59,944 nucleotides of DNA from Acetatifactor sp. (lineage in GTDB: Bacteria; Bacillota; Clostridia; Lachnospirales; Lachnospiraceae): positions 1 to 59,944 of the forward strand of contig JAILHH010000016.1 of NCBI GenBank assembly GCA_024695935.1. The letters run 5' to 3'. This document shows positions 22,990 to 32,532 of the stretch, piece by piece. Numbering within the stretch: the stretch's first letter is position 1; every line of letters begins with the position of its first letter. Made by a program: the position numbers and the translations under genes. The notes beneath the pieces were generated by a model. That model was not told the origin of the DNA. It searched no databases and worked only from the letters and a program-made list of their open reading frames with translations.

Positions 22990-24786
22990 TCATTGATTAT
23001 CTTTTAATACAAGTGGAGTGTGAATAGTGACTGTGGTGAATTCATTTACGACTGATTCCACTTTGAGTCCGTATTCTTTACCATATTCCAGAACTATACG
23101 GCTGTTAATGTTTGAGATGCCGATGTCTTTGTCCGGATCTGAGGGACTTAGTGTGTGGCTGTTTATCTTTTCAAGCCTTTGTGGATCTATTCCCACACCG
23201 TTGTCGGTAACCTTCATAAACAGATCCTTATTCTCCGTATACACGTCAATGCGGATCTTTCCATGTCTGCCACTTGGCTCGATACCGTGGAATATTGCAT
23301 TTTCCACTAATGGCTGAAGTATAAACTTGATGATCAGAGCATTGTAGAGGTAAGGCTCTGACACGTTGTACTCAATGTAAAAGGAATTCCCGTACCGGTA
23401 GGACTGGATTATCAGATAGTCCTTTATAAATGATAATTCGGTGGCAATATCTACAAAGGTGGATTCGACTTTTGCTATGGTGTGGAGCATGGAGGATAGG
23501 GATGCGGTTATCTCTGTGATGCTAGTGATCCCGTTCATCTCTCCCAGCCATTTGATGGAATTTAATGTATTATATAAAAAATGAGGGTTGATCTGTGACT
23601 GCAGGATCTTAAACTCGTATGCATTTTTTTCCTGTTCTGTTTTGAGGGCTTCATCCATAAGGCTCTTTATGGAAGCACTCATGGAATTGATCTCCTCATC
23701 TATTGTCAGAAATTCTCTGGAGGCGGATGATAATTCTTTTTGCCTGTCGAAATTACCCTCCGATACCTGTTCAATATGATTTACGATCCTGGTCACAGGC
23801 TTTGTGATAAGGTGATTTAAGATCAGGAAAAAAACAAGCCCTGAAGAAAATATCAGCAATATAACGGGAAGTATATCAGTGGATGTAAGAGCGTTTTTCA
23901 ACTGATCTCTTTGGGACGGAAGCTCCTGCATTATGGACCAGCCCGTGGTATTTGAGTTTACGTAAATAAAGTCTTTGCCATCAAGCTCCTTTATAGGTCC
24001 CGTGTGAAAGGTCTGGCTGTCAATCTTTATGGGTCCGGCGGATCTTATCAGATTTATTTTGTCTGAGATGTCCTCAATGGTCTCACCGTCGTAAACATAT
24101 AAAAAGTCATCGATCATGATGTAGACGTTTCCGGAACTTTCTATATCTTTTGGAGGAAAATAATTGGTGATTATTGATGAATCCAGTGCGATATAGAGGT
24201 TTCCGGCTTTGTGTACGCTCAGTGTGGGATAAATGTTTGTCTTGTATGGAATACAGTAGGATTCGTATTTTCTGTTCTGTTCTGCAAAGGGATTGGGAAT
24301 TATGCCTACGGGAAACATTCTCTCATCATTGAAGTTTATGGATTTAAAGACATCATAATCTCCGGCATTTCCGTATGTCAGACCAAAACTGATCCTGCTG
24401 TTGTTAACGGTGGAGCAGAGGATGCCCTTTGAAATATAATCATAGATCCCCAGATTAATAAGATATTTTGAACAGACATTATAGGCATTTAATATGAAGC
24501 CCGAGTGATTTTCGATGGAATCCTCAGGGGCAGTCAGAAATTCTGAGATCTCCTTGTCATTTGAGAGCATGGTTGACAGGCGGATAGTCAAAAGATATGC
24601 CTGGTCGATACTGTTTGTGATGGAGTTGAGTTTTGAAGAATAGGTGGAAATCTGCTGTGAAGAGTAAACAGTCTCTGTATTCTTTATAAGATATACAGAA
24701 AAAATACTTGTCATGACAATGCATAAAAGCACTGATGCGATAAGTATTTTTACACGGATTGACATTCTCATAAAGATCTTTTTCAT
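22990..24786 (-). CDS. YesM-type sensor histidine kinase
   Basis: This 598-residue membrane kinase has an N-terminal helix (about 10-33), an extracytoplasmic sensor (about 34-290), a second helix (about 300-320), a HAMP linker (about 322-375), a His_kinase domain with the H-box INPHFLYNTLNSIKWL near residue 398, and a HATPase domain with LVENAIFHGIEP and DNGVGID. It presumably detects an outside sugar or a loaded binding protein and phosphorylates the YesN-type regulator encoded next. AGGAG lies 10 bases before ATG 24786; the extra upstream codons to 24816 lack support. It is divergent from the importer at 25050. Confidence 0.92.
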   Translation of the reverse strand: MKKIFMRMSIRVKILIASVLLCIVMTSIFSVYLIKNTETVYSSQQISTYSSKLNSITNSIDQAYLLTIRLSTMLSNDKEISEFLTAPEDSIENHSGFILNAYNVCSKYLINLGIYDYISKGILCSTVNNSRISFGLTYGNAGDYDVFKSINFNDERMFPVGIIPNPFAEQNRKYESYCIPYKTNIYPTLSVHKAGNLYIALDSSIITNYFPPKDIESSGNVYIMIDDFLYVYDGETIEDISDKINLIRSAGPIKIDSQTFHTGPIKELDGKDFIYVNSNTTGWSIMQELPSQRDQLKNALTSTDILPVILLIFSSGLVFFLILNHLITKPVTRIVNHIEQVSEGNFDRQKELSSASREFLTIDEEINSMSASIKSLMDEALKTEQEKNAYEFKILQSQINPHFLYNTLNSIKWLGEMNGITSITEITASLSSMLHTIAKVESTFVDIATELSFIKDYLIIQSYRYGNSFYIEYNVSEPYLYNALIIKFILQPLVENAIFHGIEPSGRHGKIRIDVYTENKDLFMKVTDNGVGIDPQRLEKINSHTLSPSDPDKDIGISNINSRIVLEYGKEYGLKVESVVNEFTTVTIHTPLVLKDNQ

Positions 24787-25049
24787 GGCACCCACACTCC
24801 TTTTTCCATTATACATAGATTTTGAACTTAGTAAAAGTCTGTGGAAAAGGGCATTAAAAAAATATACAAAATGAGAAAAAATGACTCACAAAGTTTTATT
24901 AAATCCCATAAAAGAAATAAGAATGAGCACAAAATCATAAGATAAAATCTTCAGAAAAAATAAAATGAGAATATAATGGAATTATTGAAAAGGACGTTCT
25001 TTACAATAAAAAAGCAAAATTTAACAGTAAAATTTTGGGAGGAAATAAA

Positions 25050-26375
25050 ATGAAGAGAAAGGTATTCTCATATTTGCTGATAGCAGCAATGGTTTCTTCG
25101 CTTTTTGCGGGATGTGGCTCTAAGGCTGATACACCCGATACTTCCGCAGCGTCTGAGGAAACACAGGTTGAAGAAGTGAAAGAGGAAGAAACAGCTACAG
25201 AAGATTCGGTGGAGGATGTTACCATCAGGGTTTCACTTTGGGATTATTCATCGACACAGTATTACAAAGATCAGATTGCAGCCTTTGAAAAGGCTTATCC
25301 TCATATAAAAGTGGATGTTGCTGAGGCACCTGCAGGGGATTATGAAGATATGATCATTACAAAGATGGCGGGCAGAGAAAACTATGATGTAGTGTTCACA
25401 AAGGGGCTTCCCTCATTATCAGCCCTTATCAGTATGAACTATGTACAGCCTCTGGATGATTATATTGCAAATGATGCGGATTTTGATAAGAGCGCATACA
25501 GCAATCTTACGGATCAGATGCAGATGAACGGAAAGACATACGGTGTTCCTTACAGAAAAGACAATATCCTGTTGTATTACAATAAGGATCTCTTTGATGC
25601 TGCAGGTGTGGACTACCCTCAGGACGGCATGACCATGGACGATTATTATGAGCTTGCAAAGAAGATGACAAGCGGTTCGGGAAATGAAAAGATATATGGA
25701 GCGCATCTTCATACATGGGCTTCCTGCGTATTCCTGTTCCCCAGAAGAGTAGGTCAGTTTGATCCCTGGGGCACAGACAAGTCTGCTTTAAAGCCTTATT
25801 ATGAGACGTTCTTAAAAATGCAGGATGAGGGTCTGATCATGGATTACGGTACTCTCAAGGCATCAAATACTCATTACAGCGGAGTGTTTTACAATAAGCA
25901 GGTTGCAATGATGGAAATGGGAACCTGGTTCATTAATATGCTGGTGGAGAATGCCGACTTTAACTGGGGTGTCTGCAGTGTTCCCAATGTTGACGGTGTA
26001 GGTAACACATGTGCTGTAGGCGGTGTTACACCGGTTATGATCGGTGCGTATGCAGAGCATCCGGATGAAGCATGGGAGTTTATCAAGTTTGTGACAGGCG
26101 AGGAAGGAGCAAAGATCCTTGCGTCTAACGGTATTTTGCCCGGTTATTCCTGTGATGCGGTTGATGAGATATTCGATGCGTTGCCGGGAGCTCCCGAGAA
26201 TCTCTCCGATTATCTTTCAGCCGATACATTTTATGTTGACACACCTCTTAATCCAAATGGAAAGGAAGCTGATTCCATCATCAGTGAAGAGCATGATCTG
26301 ATCATGACAAAATCCATATCCGTGGATGATGGATTGAAAGAGATGGAAGAGCGTGTAAACGCTGTGATCGAGTAA
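25050..26375 (+). CDS. Sugar-binding lipoprotein of an ABC importer (MsmE/UgpB type)
   Basis: This 441-residue protein captures a carbohydrate at the outer face of the membrane for the permeases encoded downstream. The lipoprotein signal peptide ends in SSLFAGC (Cys near 24), followed by an acidic linker rich in Glu and Thr, then the family-1 solute-binding fold (VTIRVSLWDYSSTQYYKDQI, AFEKAYPHIKVDV, VPYRKDNILLYYNKDLF, AWEFIKFVTGEEGAKIL). GGAGG lies 8 bases before the ATG. A terminator directly after the gene would let it be made in excess over the permeases, as is common for this class. Confidence 0.93.
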   Translation: MKRKVFSYLLIAAMVSSLFAGCGSKADTPDTSAASEETQVEEVKEEETATEDSVEDVTIRVSLWDYSSTQYYKDQIAAFEKAYPHIKVDVAEAPAGDYEDMIITKMAGRENYDVVFTKGLPSLSALISMNYVQPLDDYIANDADFDKSAYSNLTDQMQMNGKTYGVPYRKDNILLYYNKDLFDAAGVDYPQDGMTMDDYYELAKKMTSGSGNEKIYGAHLHTWASCVFLFPRRVGQFDPWGTDKSALKPYYETFLKMQDEGLIMDYGTLKASNTHYSGVFYNKQVAMMEMGTWFINMLVENADFNWGVCSVPNVDGVGNTCAVGGVTPVMIGAYAEHPDEAWEFIKFVTGEEGAKILASNGILPGYSCDAVDEIFDALPGAPENLSDYLSADTFYVDTPLNPNGKEADSIISEEHDLIMTKSISVDDGLKEMEERVNAVIE

Positions 26376-26393
26376 GACATAAAATTCTTTAGG

Positions 26394-26421
26394 AAAGAGG
26401 CTACCATTTGTAGCCTCTTTT
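26394..26421 (+). terminator. Intra-operon terminator between binding protein and permeases
   Basis: AAAGAGGCTAC (26394-26404) pairs perfectly with GTAGCCTCTTT (26410-26420) around CATTT, with only a short T-tract. It lies 18 bases past the stop and 18 before the permease start, so it is probably a partial terminator that sets expression ratios. Confidence 0.8.
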
Positions 26422-26438
26422 ATATAAAGGTGACTTAA

Positions 26439-27323
26439 ATGAAAAATAGACAACGAAAAAGAGAACTGACGGCTATAGCATTTATCCTTCCGAACTTTCT
26501 GGGATTTATATGCCTGACATTATTGCCGGTGTGTTTTTCCTTTGTCCTGAGTTTTTGTGAGTGGAATTCATCAAACCCTATGAAGTTTGTGGGGATAGAT
26601 AATTATGTGGGAATGATAAACGATGAGACCTTCAGGATCTCCATGAAAAATACGATCATATACGTGCTTGGAACAGTACCCACAACCCTGTTTTTGTCAT
26701 TGGGTCTGGCTCTTTTATTGAATTGCAAAATAAAGGGAAGAGTCTTTTTCAGGTCCATAGCCTTTTTCCCTTATGTGGCAAGCCTTGTTGCAGTGGCAGT
26801 TGTCTGGAACAATGCGCTGTTTCACCCTGATATGGGACCTGTAAATTCGCTGCTGTCCGCTCTCGGAGTAACAGATCCGCCCAGATGGGCGGCATCCACT
26901 ACATGGGCTTTGCCGACAGTTATAGGCCTGGCCATTTGGAAGAGTATGGGATACTACATGGTTGTTTATCTGGCCGGACTTCAATCGGTTCCTCAGGAGC
27001 TCTACGAGGCAGCCAGAATAGACGGAGCAGGTGCCTGGAAAAGGTTTGTTAATATCACGTGGCCAATGATAACGCCCACAACGTTTTTTGTATCGATAAT
27101 GCTTACCATAGGAGCATTTAAAGTATTTGACACGATCTACATCACAACACAGGGTGGCCCGGGCAGAGCTACAAACGTACTTGTATATTATATTTACAAG
27201 AGCGCCTTTGTTTCATTCAAATTCGGCTATGCATCTGCAGTGGCGGTAGTGTTGTTTTTGATAGTACTTTTGATCACGATCTTCCAGTTTAGAACGGAAA
27301 AGAAATTTGTAAGTTACTTATAG
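26439..27323 (+). CDS. ABC sugar importer permease (MalF/UgpA type)
   Basis: This 294-residue permease has six membrane helices. The EAA loop that contacts the ATPase reads YEAARIDGAGAWKRFVNITWP (split here as YEAARIDGAGA and the following residues) near residue 188. The N-terminus lacks the long MalF loop, as usual for MsmF/UgpA proteins. AAAGGTG lies about 7 bases before the start. No ATPase gene is in the operon; a shared MsmK-type ATPase from elsewhere is expected. Confidence 0.93.
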   Translation: MKNRQRKRELTAIAFILPNFLGFICLTLLPVCFSFVLSFCEWNSSNPMKFVGIDNYVGMINDETFRISMKNTIIYVLGTVPTTLFLSLGLALLLNCKIKGRVFFRSIAFFPYVASLVAVAVVWNNALFHPDMGPVNSLLSALGVTDPPRWAASTTWALPTVIGLAIWKSMGYYMVVYLAGLQSVPQELYEAARIDGAGAWKRFVNITWPMITPTTFFVSIMLTIGAFKVFDTIYITTQGGPGRATNVLVYYIYKSAFVSFKFGYASAVAVVLFLIVLLITIFQFRTEKKFVSYL

Positions 27324-27334
27324 AGAGGAAGAGA

Positions 27335-28174
27335 ATGATGAACAAGAAAAAAACCTTAAGGGTGATAGGCAGGATCTTTTTGTATGGTGCACTTTTAACG
27401 GGGGCGGTCATATTTTTGATCCCCTTCGCCTGGATGATATCGGCATCTTTAAAGGAGAGCAAGGATGTCTTTACATACCCGATAGTTTGGATCCCCCATA
27501 CCCTTGTTTTTGAAAATTACAGAGTAATCTGGGAAAAGATAAAGCTTTTAACTTATTTTTGGAATACGGCAAAACTCACGGTGATCATCACTTTGATCCA
27601 GATCTTTACTTCGTCACTGGCTGCGTATTCATTTGCAAAACTGCAGTTTAAGGGAAGGGATATATTGTTTTTACTCTATGTGGGAACCATAGCGATTCCA
27701 TGGCAGGCTTACATGATCCCTCAATACATCATGATGGGTAAGTTAAATCTGGTAAATACCCACACCGGTTACATATTGATGCAGGCTTTTTCGGCTTACG
27801 GTGTGTTTATGATGAGACAGTTTTATATGGGGGTGCCAAATGAACTTTTAGAGGCAGCCCGAATAGACGGAATGAATGAATTTAAGATCTACGCTAAGAT
27901 CATGCTGCCCTTGTCGAAATCAGCCATAGCCACACTCTGCATCACCACATTTGTGTTTATATGGAACGACTTTATGGGGCCATTGATCTATTTCTCAACG
28001 GATGCAAAAAAGACCTTGCAGATCGGACTCAGGTTTTTTATCACGGAGAATTCGGCAGATTATAATCTGATCATGGCGGCTTCGGTGGTGTCGTTGATAC
28101 CTGTACTGATTCTGTTTGTGGCACTTCAAAAGCAGTTTGTCGAGGGTATCGCCACCAGCGGATTAAAGGGTTAA
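27335..28174 (+). CDS. ABC sugar importer permease (MalG/UgpE type)
   Basis: This 279-residue permease is the second membrane subunit, with six helices and the EAA loop LLEAARIDGMNEFKIYAKIM near residue 170. The C-terminus FVEGIATSGLKG is the usual ending of the MalG class. The start is 12 bases after the previous stop, with AGAGGAAGAG overlapping; ATG 27335 and ATG 27338 are both possible. No strong terminator follows; a weak dyad CTTACC-AG-GTAAG lies near 28218. Confidence 0.93.
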   Translation: MMNKKKTLRVIGRIFLYGALLTGAVIFLIPFAWMISASLKESKDVFTYPIVWIPHTLVFENYRVIWEKIKLLTYFWNTAKLTVIITLIQIFTSSLAAYSFAKLQFKGRDILFLLYVGTIAIPWQAYMIPQYIMMGKLNLVNTHTGYILMQAFSAYGVFMMRQFYMGVPNELLEAARIDGMNEFKIYAKIMLPLSKSAIATLCITTFVFIWNDFMGPLIYFSTDAKKTLQIGLRFFITENSADYNLIMAASVVSLIPVLILFVALQKQFVEGIATSGLKG

Positions 28175-28243
28175 CAGATGATATTTTAAGGAACCGTAAA
28201 AAGCAGTACTATTTTTCTTACCAGGTAAGAGGCATCTGCGTAC

Positions 28244-28273
28244 TTGATATATTTTTCATACCTCATTTATAAT
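28244..28273 (+). promoter_or_regulatory. Probable promoter of the CcdA-TlpA gene
   Basis: TTGATA (28244-28249) and TATAAT (28268-28273) are 18 bases apart; transcription would start near 28280, 40 bases before the coding start. Confidence 0.6.
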
Positions 28274-28319
28274 AGGCATATAAGGAAAAAGATGATCTGT
28301 ATTATAAAGCGAGGAAAAT

Positions 28320-29750
28320 ATGAATTTATCACTAAATGTAAATATACCGGCTATAACAGTTTTTATTCAGGGAATACTAAGCTTCTTTTCTCCCTGCGTT
28401 CTGCCGCTGATCCCTGTGTACATGGGGTATCTTTCCGGCGGCACCACTGAGACCGACGAAAACGGAAATATCAGATATGACAAAAAGAAAGTCTTGGTCA
28501 ACACCTTGTTTTTTGTAATAGGTGTGAGCTTTGCCTTTTTCCTGCTGGGCTTTGTAATGACAGGTGTGGGAAGATTTTTTAGCGGAAACCAGATCCTCTT
28601 TGCCAGGATCGGTGGCATTTTGGTCATGCTTTTTGGCTTTTACCAGCTGGGATTTTTAGGTACCAGCAGGCTTTTAAGCGGCGAGCACAGACTGCCTTTT
28701 AAGTTTGACAAGATGACGGTCTCTCCAATTACAGCTCTTATCATGGGTTTTGTGCTGAGCTTCGCCTGGACTCCCTGTGTTGGCCCCGCTCTGTCAACGG
28801 TTCTTATCATGGCTTCCACCGCAGGAACAGCCGGCGCGGGATTTTTGCTGATAGGCGTATATACTTTTGGGTATGTGATCCCGTTTTTATTGGTGGGTCT
28901 CTTTACGTCACAGCTTCTTGATTATTTCGGAAAACACAGGAATGTGGTGAAATATACCGTAAAGATCGGAGGAGTCCTCATGATCCTCATGGGTATTCTC
29001 ATGTTTACGGGAAGCTTTAACAAGATCACGGGATATATGTCAAGCATATCAAACTCAGGTATTGCAGCTAACGGGACTGAAAAAACGCAGACAGAAGATG
29101 TCACAGAGATACCGGATGCCACAACAGGTAATGAGGTCTACGTAAAGGGCGAAGTGCAGAAGGTGGAGAGCGAGGAAGACAGTTCCAAAGCATCAGCAGA
29201 TACATCAGCATCAGACAGTGCGGATAATAGTAGTAATCCTGATGCGACAGCAGAAAACGAAAGTGCAGGTAATACAGATAATGGGGCTGCAGAAGATGAA
29301 CTTGTGCCGGCACCGGCATTTACTCTGACGGATCAATACGGCGAGGAGCACAGTCTCTCTGATTATGAGGGAAAGATTCTTTTCCTGAATTTCTGGGCAA
29401 CATGGTGCCCGCCCTGCCGCGCAGAACTCCCATATATTCAGCAACTTTATGATGAGTATGTCGAAAACGGTGATGAATCCGTTGCTTTTGTGGGCGTGAC
29501 CTTCCCGGGCATGGGAGATGAAAAGGATGTGGACGGAATAAAGGAATTTCTGACAGATAACGGATATACATTCCCGGTTCTGATGGATGAAACGTATGAC
29601 TTGTCATTCAGTTATTATATAACAGCATTTCCCACCACCTTCATCATAGACCCCGAAGGAAATGTCCTGGGTTACATTCCCGGAGGCATGACAAAGGAAA
29701 TCATGGAAAATGTGATAGCTCAGGCGAAGAGCATGAGCGGAATCGAATAA
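28320..29750 (+). CDS. CcdA membrane thiol transporter fused to a TlpA-like thioredoxin domain
   Basis: This 476-residue protein joins two steps of outside thiol reduction. The N-terminal CcdA part (about 1-240, six helices) carries the two conserved Cys in FFSPCVLPLIPVYMGYLSGG and AWTPCVGPALST, which pass electrons across the membrane. A low-complexity Ser/Asp/Glu/Ala linker (about 245-325) leads to an extracytoplasmic TlpA/ResA-like thioredoxin domain (about 330-476) with WCPPC (Cys363, Cys366), NFWATW before it and the cis-Pro region TAFPTTFIIDPEGN. Such fusions feed reductant to extracytoplasmic partners, for example methionine sulfoxide reductases. GAGGAAAAT precedes the start. Confidence 0.93.
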   Translation: MNLSLNVNIPAITVFIQGILSFFSPCVLPLIPVYMGYLSGGTTETDENGNIRYDKKKVLVNTLFFVIGVSFAFFLLGFVMTGVGRFFSGNQILFARIGGILVMLFGFYQLGFLGTSRLLSGEHRLPFKFDKMTVSPITALIMGFVLSFAWTPCVGPALSTVLIMASTAGTAGAGFLLIGVYTFGYVIPFLLVGLFTSQLLDYFGKHRNVVKYTVKIGGVLMILMGILMFTGSFNKITGYMSSISNSGIAANGTEKTQTEDVTEIPDATTGNEVYVKGEVQKVESEEDSSKASADTSASDSADNSSNPDATAENESAGNTDNGAAEDELVPAPAFTLTDQYGEEHSLSDYEGKILFLNFWATWCPPCRAELPYIQQLYDEYVENGDESVAFVGVTFPGMGDEKDVDGIKEFLTDNGYTFPVLMDETYDLSFSYYITAFPTTFIIDPEGNVLGYIPGGMTKEIMENVIAQAKSMSGIE

Positions 29751-29770
29751 ATAATATGATCGTTTTGGAA

Positions 29771-29798
29771 AAGGATCCCTGTAAAGGGGATCTTTTTT
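29771..29798 (+). terminator. Terminator of the CcdA-TlpA gene
   Basis: GATCCC (29774-29779) pairs with GGGATC (29787-29792), extended by A/T pairs, and is followed by TTTTTT. It lies 20 bases past the stop. Confidence 0.75.
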
Positions 29799-29865
29799 CA
29801 GTTGTGGGAAGATTTTTTATGACATATAATTAAACCGTAACACTTCGAAAAAAGGAGGGTAAAAA

Positions 29866-30177
29866 ATGATCAAGATCTACGGAATGCCGACATGCCCTTA
29901 TTGCGACTATGTGCACGAGCAGGTAAAAGGGCGTGAGAACGAATTTGAATATATAAACATCGGTGAGAACATCCGAAATATGAGTGCCTTTACCAGACTC
30001 AGGGACAATAACCCCGTGTTTGACAAATGCAAAAAGATCGGCGATGTGGGGATACCTGCCTTTGTATTTGAGGATGGCAGAGTTTCCATTGATCCTGCGG
30101 ATGCAGGCCTTGTGGAGTACGGTATGGTAAATGCCTGCTCGGTGGAGGACCACAAAAACGGACGGAAAGGCTGCTAA
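29866..30177 (+). CDS. Glutaredoxin-like protein
   Basis: This 103-residue protein begins MIKIYGMPTCPYCDYVHEQV, with the CPYC active site at residues 10-13 of a glutaredoxin fold. The GIPAFVFEDG strand supplies the cis-Pro. The C-terminal 25 residues are longer than in NrdH or Grx and add two Cys (NACSVED and the final GC). It probably reduces disulfides in the cytoplasm. GGAGGG lies 7 bases before the ATG, and the flavodoxin-like gene follows after 21 bases. Confidence 0.88.
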   Translation: MIKIYGMPTCPYCDYVHEQVKGRENEFEYINIGENIRNMSAFTRLRDNNPVFDKCKKIGDVGIPAFVFEDGRVSIDPADAGLVEYGMVNACSVEDHKNGRKGC

Positions 30178-30198
30178 GGAAATTACGGGAGGATTTAT

Positions 30199-30825
30199 AT
30201 GAGCAAAGTTTTATTGTTAAACGGAAGTCCACATGTGAACGGCTGCACCGCAACAGCCCTTCAGGAGATGGTGAAAGTTTTTGAAAAAGAAGGCATTGAT
30301 ACCGAGATCATACAGGTGGGGATAAAACCTGTCAGAGGATGCATTTCCTGTGGAAACTGTGCGGAGAAGGGAAAGTGCGTGTTTGACGATCTTGTGAATG
30401 AAGTGGCGCCCAAGTTTGAAAAAGCTTGTGGACTTGTGATCGGAAGCCCCGTGTATTACGGTTCCCCCAACGGCAACCTATTGTCATTTTTGGACAGACT
30501 GTTTTACAGTACGAATTTTTCCAAACAGATGAAGGTGGGTGCGGCGGTAGTCAGCTGCAGGCGTGGTGGAAATACCGCAAGCTTTGATGTGTTGAACAAA
30601 TATTTTACCATCAGCAGCATGCCGGTTGCTTCATCCACATATTGGAACCAGGTCCACGGTTTCAGTGCAGAGGATGTAAAAAAAGACCTTGAAGGACTTC
30701 AGACCATGAGAAATCTGGCCGAAAACATGAGTTTTATGATAAAAGCTTTTGCGGATGCAAAGGAAAAGTACGGATATCCCTCCATGGAGAGAAGCGCATT
30801 TACAAGCTTCCCCGACGGTAAGTGA
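30199..30825 (+). CDS. Flavodoxin-fold NAD(P)H-dependent FMN reductase-like protein
   Basis: This 208-residue protein has the phosphate-binding loop GSPHVNGCTATAL near the N-terminus, a central CISCGNCAEKGKC block, and SPVYYGSPNGNLLSFLDRLF, all typical of the iron-sulfur flavoprotein-like and NADPH-dependent FMN reductase group. The four Cys near residues 49-58 could bind a cluster in the manner of Isf, but the spacing (CxxCxxCxxxxxC) needs checking; many relatives lack a cluster. It is likely co-transcribed with the glutaredoxin-like gene. Confidence 0.88.
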   Translation: MSKVLLLNGSPHVNGCTATALQEMVKVFEKEGIDTEIIQVGIKPVRGCISCGNCAEKGKCVFDDLVNEVAPKFEKACGLVIGSPVYYGSPNGNLLSFLDRLFYSTNFSKQMKVGAAVVSCRRGGNTASFDVLNKYFTISSMPVASSTYWNQVHGFSAEDVKKDLEGLQTMRNLAENMSFMIKAFADAKEKYGYPSMERSAFTSFPDGK

Positions 30826-30930
30826 TGAGTTTTTTATTAAGCGTATTGAAATAAAACATATAACGCGGTAATCTATGATTGTACGCAATGAAATGTGGCA
30901 CAATCAAAACCGGGAAAAAGGAGCAAAAAT

Positions 30931-31332
30931 ATGGAAGCGGTAGAAAGAGTAGCAAAGTTTTTGGAAGAAGCAGGAACTTATTTTCTGGCAACAGTAGACG
31001 GGGATCAGCCCAGAGTAAGGCCTTTCGGAACAGTGCTTGTAAATGATGGAAAGCTTTACATCCAGACCGGCAAGGTAAAGGATGTTTCAAAACAGATCGC
31101 AGCAAATCCAAAGATTGAGATTTCCGCCAGCAAGGGCAGCGAGTGGATCAGGATCACCGGAGAACTTGTAAATGATGACAACAGAGAAGTAAAGGTAAAG
31201 ATGCTTGAAAAAATGCCGGGTCTTGCAGGAATGTACAGCCCCGATGATGACAACATGCAGATGCTTTATTTCAAAAATGCTGTTGCAACATTCTGTTCTT
31301 TTGCGGCTGTACCTGAGACTGTGAATTTTTAA
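30931..31332 (+). CDS. Pyridoxamine 5'-phosphate oxidase family protein (FMN-binding split barrel)
   Basis: This 133-residue protein has the short PPOX/NimA-like barrel: YFLATVDGDQPRVRPFG, LYIQTGKVKDVSKQI, WIRITGEL. Such small members bind FMN or F420-like cofactors and reduce unknown substrates; they are not the true PdxH. ATG 30931 is preceded by AAGGAG at 8 bases; the 12 upstream codons reaching 30895 have no support. It stands close to other flavin and thiol genes. Confidence 0.9.
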   Translation: MEAVERVAKFLEEAGTYFLATVDGDQPRVRPFGTVLVNDGKLYIQTGKVKDVSKQIAANPKIEISASKGSEWIRITGELVNDDNREVKVKMLEKMPGLAGMYSPDDDNMQMLYFKNAVATFCSFAAVPETVNF

Positions 31333-31416
31333 GCGGGAAAAACATCAGTTAGTTGCATGAATGAAAAAGGGAATGAAATATACAAACATGAATAGAAAAG
31401 TTAGGGAGCACAACTG

Positions 31417-32295
31417 ATGAAAAAGAGTAAAAAGATAGTGACCGCTGTCTGTGTTACTGCTCTTATTGCCCTTGTGGCAGGAGGATGCGCAAAGACAGCA
31501 AAGGATACTACTGCAAAAGATTTGGTACAATCTGAAGATGTCGGCGAGTTGATCGCTGAAAAGGACAGCGAATCCGAAGCTGCTGCGGATGCTTTTGAAA
31601 TTAAAACAGACGAAAAGACCGAATCCGCAGAGATACCTAAAAACATCGAAAATACAGAGAAAAACGGTTATCTTGTTGCCATAGATGCAGGTCATCAACA
31701 GCATGGAAACAGCGATAAAGAGCCTGTAGGCCCGGGAGCCACCGAGACCAAGGCAAAGGTCGCAGGCGGTACAAAGGGCGTTGCCACAGGACTTAACGAA
31801 TATGAACTTACATTGATGATATCTCTTAAGCTTGAGGAAGAATTATTAAGCCGCGGATATGATGTTTTGATGATACGTCGCACCAATGATGTGGACATCA
31901 GCAATGCCGAGAGAGCAGAGATGGCAAACGAGGCAGGAGCCGACGCATTTATCAGGGTTCATGCAAACGGTTCGGAAAGTTCAAAGGCAAACGGTGCAAT
32001 GACCATCTGTCAGACAGGCGATAATCCTTATAATGCTTCTCTTGCGCCTGAGAGTAAATCTCTGTCAGAGAAGGTTTTGGATGCACTGGTGGCTGAGACT
32101 GAATGCAAAAAAGAATATGTCTGGGAGACCGATACCATGAGCGGTATCAACTGGTGCCAGGTGCCTGTTACCATCGTGGAAGTGGGATACATGACCAACA
32201 AAAAAGAGGACAAAAAAATGGCCACGGAAGAGTATCAGTTAAAGATTGCAACAGGTATTGCAAACGGAATCGATGAGTATTTCGGATTAAAATGA
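31417..32295 (+). CDS. N-acetylmuramoyl-L-alanine amidase lipoprotein (Amidase_3)
   Basis: This 292-residue protein cleaves the bond between muramic acid and the stem peptide of peptidoglycan. A lipoprotein signal (about 1-25, LVAGGCAK) and a Glu/Asp/Lys-rich linker precede the Amidase_3 domain (about 85-290). The zinc ligands are visible: His in VAIDAGHQ, Glu in NEYELTL and His in IRVHANG; the catalytic Glu is in VEVGYMTN. An insertion after the first His (about 25 residues, [20 protein letters not shown]) is longer than in CwlC-type enzymes. A terminator follows at 32325. Confidence 0.93.
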   Translation: MKKSKKIVTAVCVTALIALVAGGCAKTAKDTTAKDLVQSEDVGELIAEKDSESEAAADAFEIKTDEKTESAEIPKNIENTEKNGYLVAIDAGHQQHGNSDKEPVGPGATETKAKVAGGTKGVATGLNEYELTLMISLKLEEELLSRGYDVLMIRRTNDVDISNAERAEMANEAGADAFIRVHANGSESSKANGAMTICQTGDNPYNASLAPESKSLSEKVLDALVAETECKKEYVWETDTMSGINWCQVPVTIVEVGYMTNKKEDKKMATEEYQLKIATGIANGIDEYFGLK

Positions 32296-32324
32296 TTAAT
32301 GAAAAGAACATATGCTTAGTAAAG

Positions 32325-32357
32325 AGGACATTCCAAAACAGGAGTGTCCTTTTTTTA
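32325..32357 (+). terminator. Terminator of the amidase gene
   Basis: AGGACATTCC (stem from 32325) pairs with GGAGTGTCCT (32341-32350) with one T-G pair around six bases, followed by seven T. Confidence 0.88.
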
Positions 32358-32532
32358 GCCACTATATGCTACATTGAAGAGCACAACTGAATACGAAATA
32401 CAAAAGCCATATTAAAAGATTCGCATGGAAAACAATAGAATCTTAAAATTTTGTTAATGAAATCCGACCCGATTAGGGATAATATAGATATCGGTCTGTA
32501 CGACCGGAAAAAGAAAACAAAAAGGACTCATC

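Noticed and set aside
30931-31332. PdxH (pyridoxamine phosphate oxidase) as function
   Set aside because: The protein is far shorter than PdxH and lacks its substrate-binding C-terminus; only the fold can be claimed.
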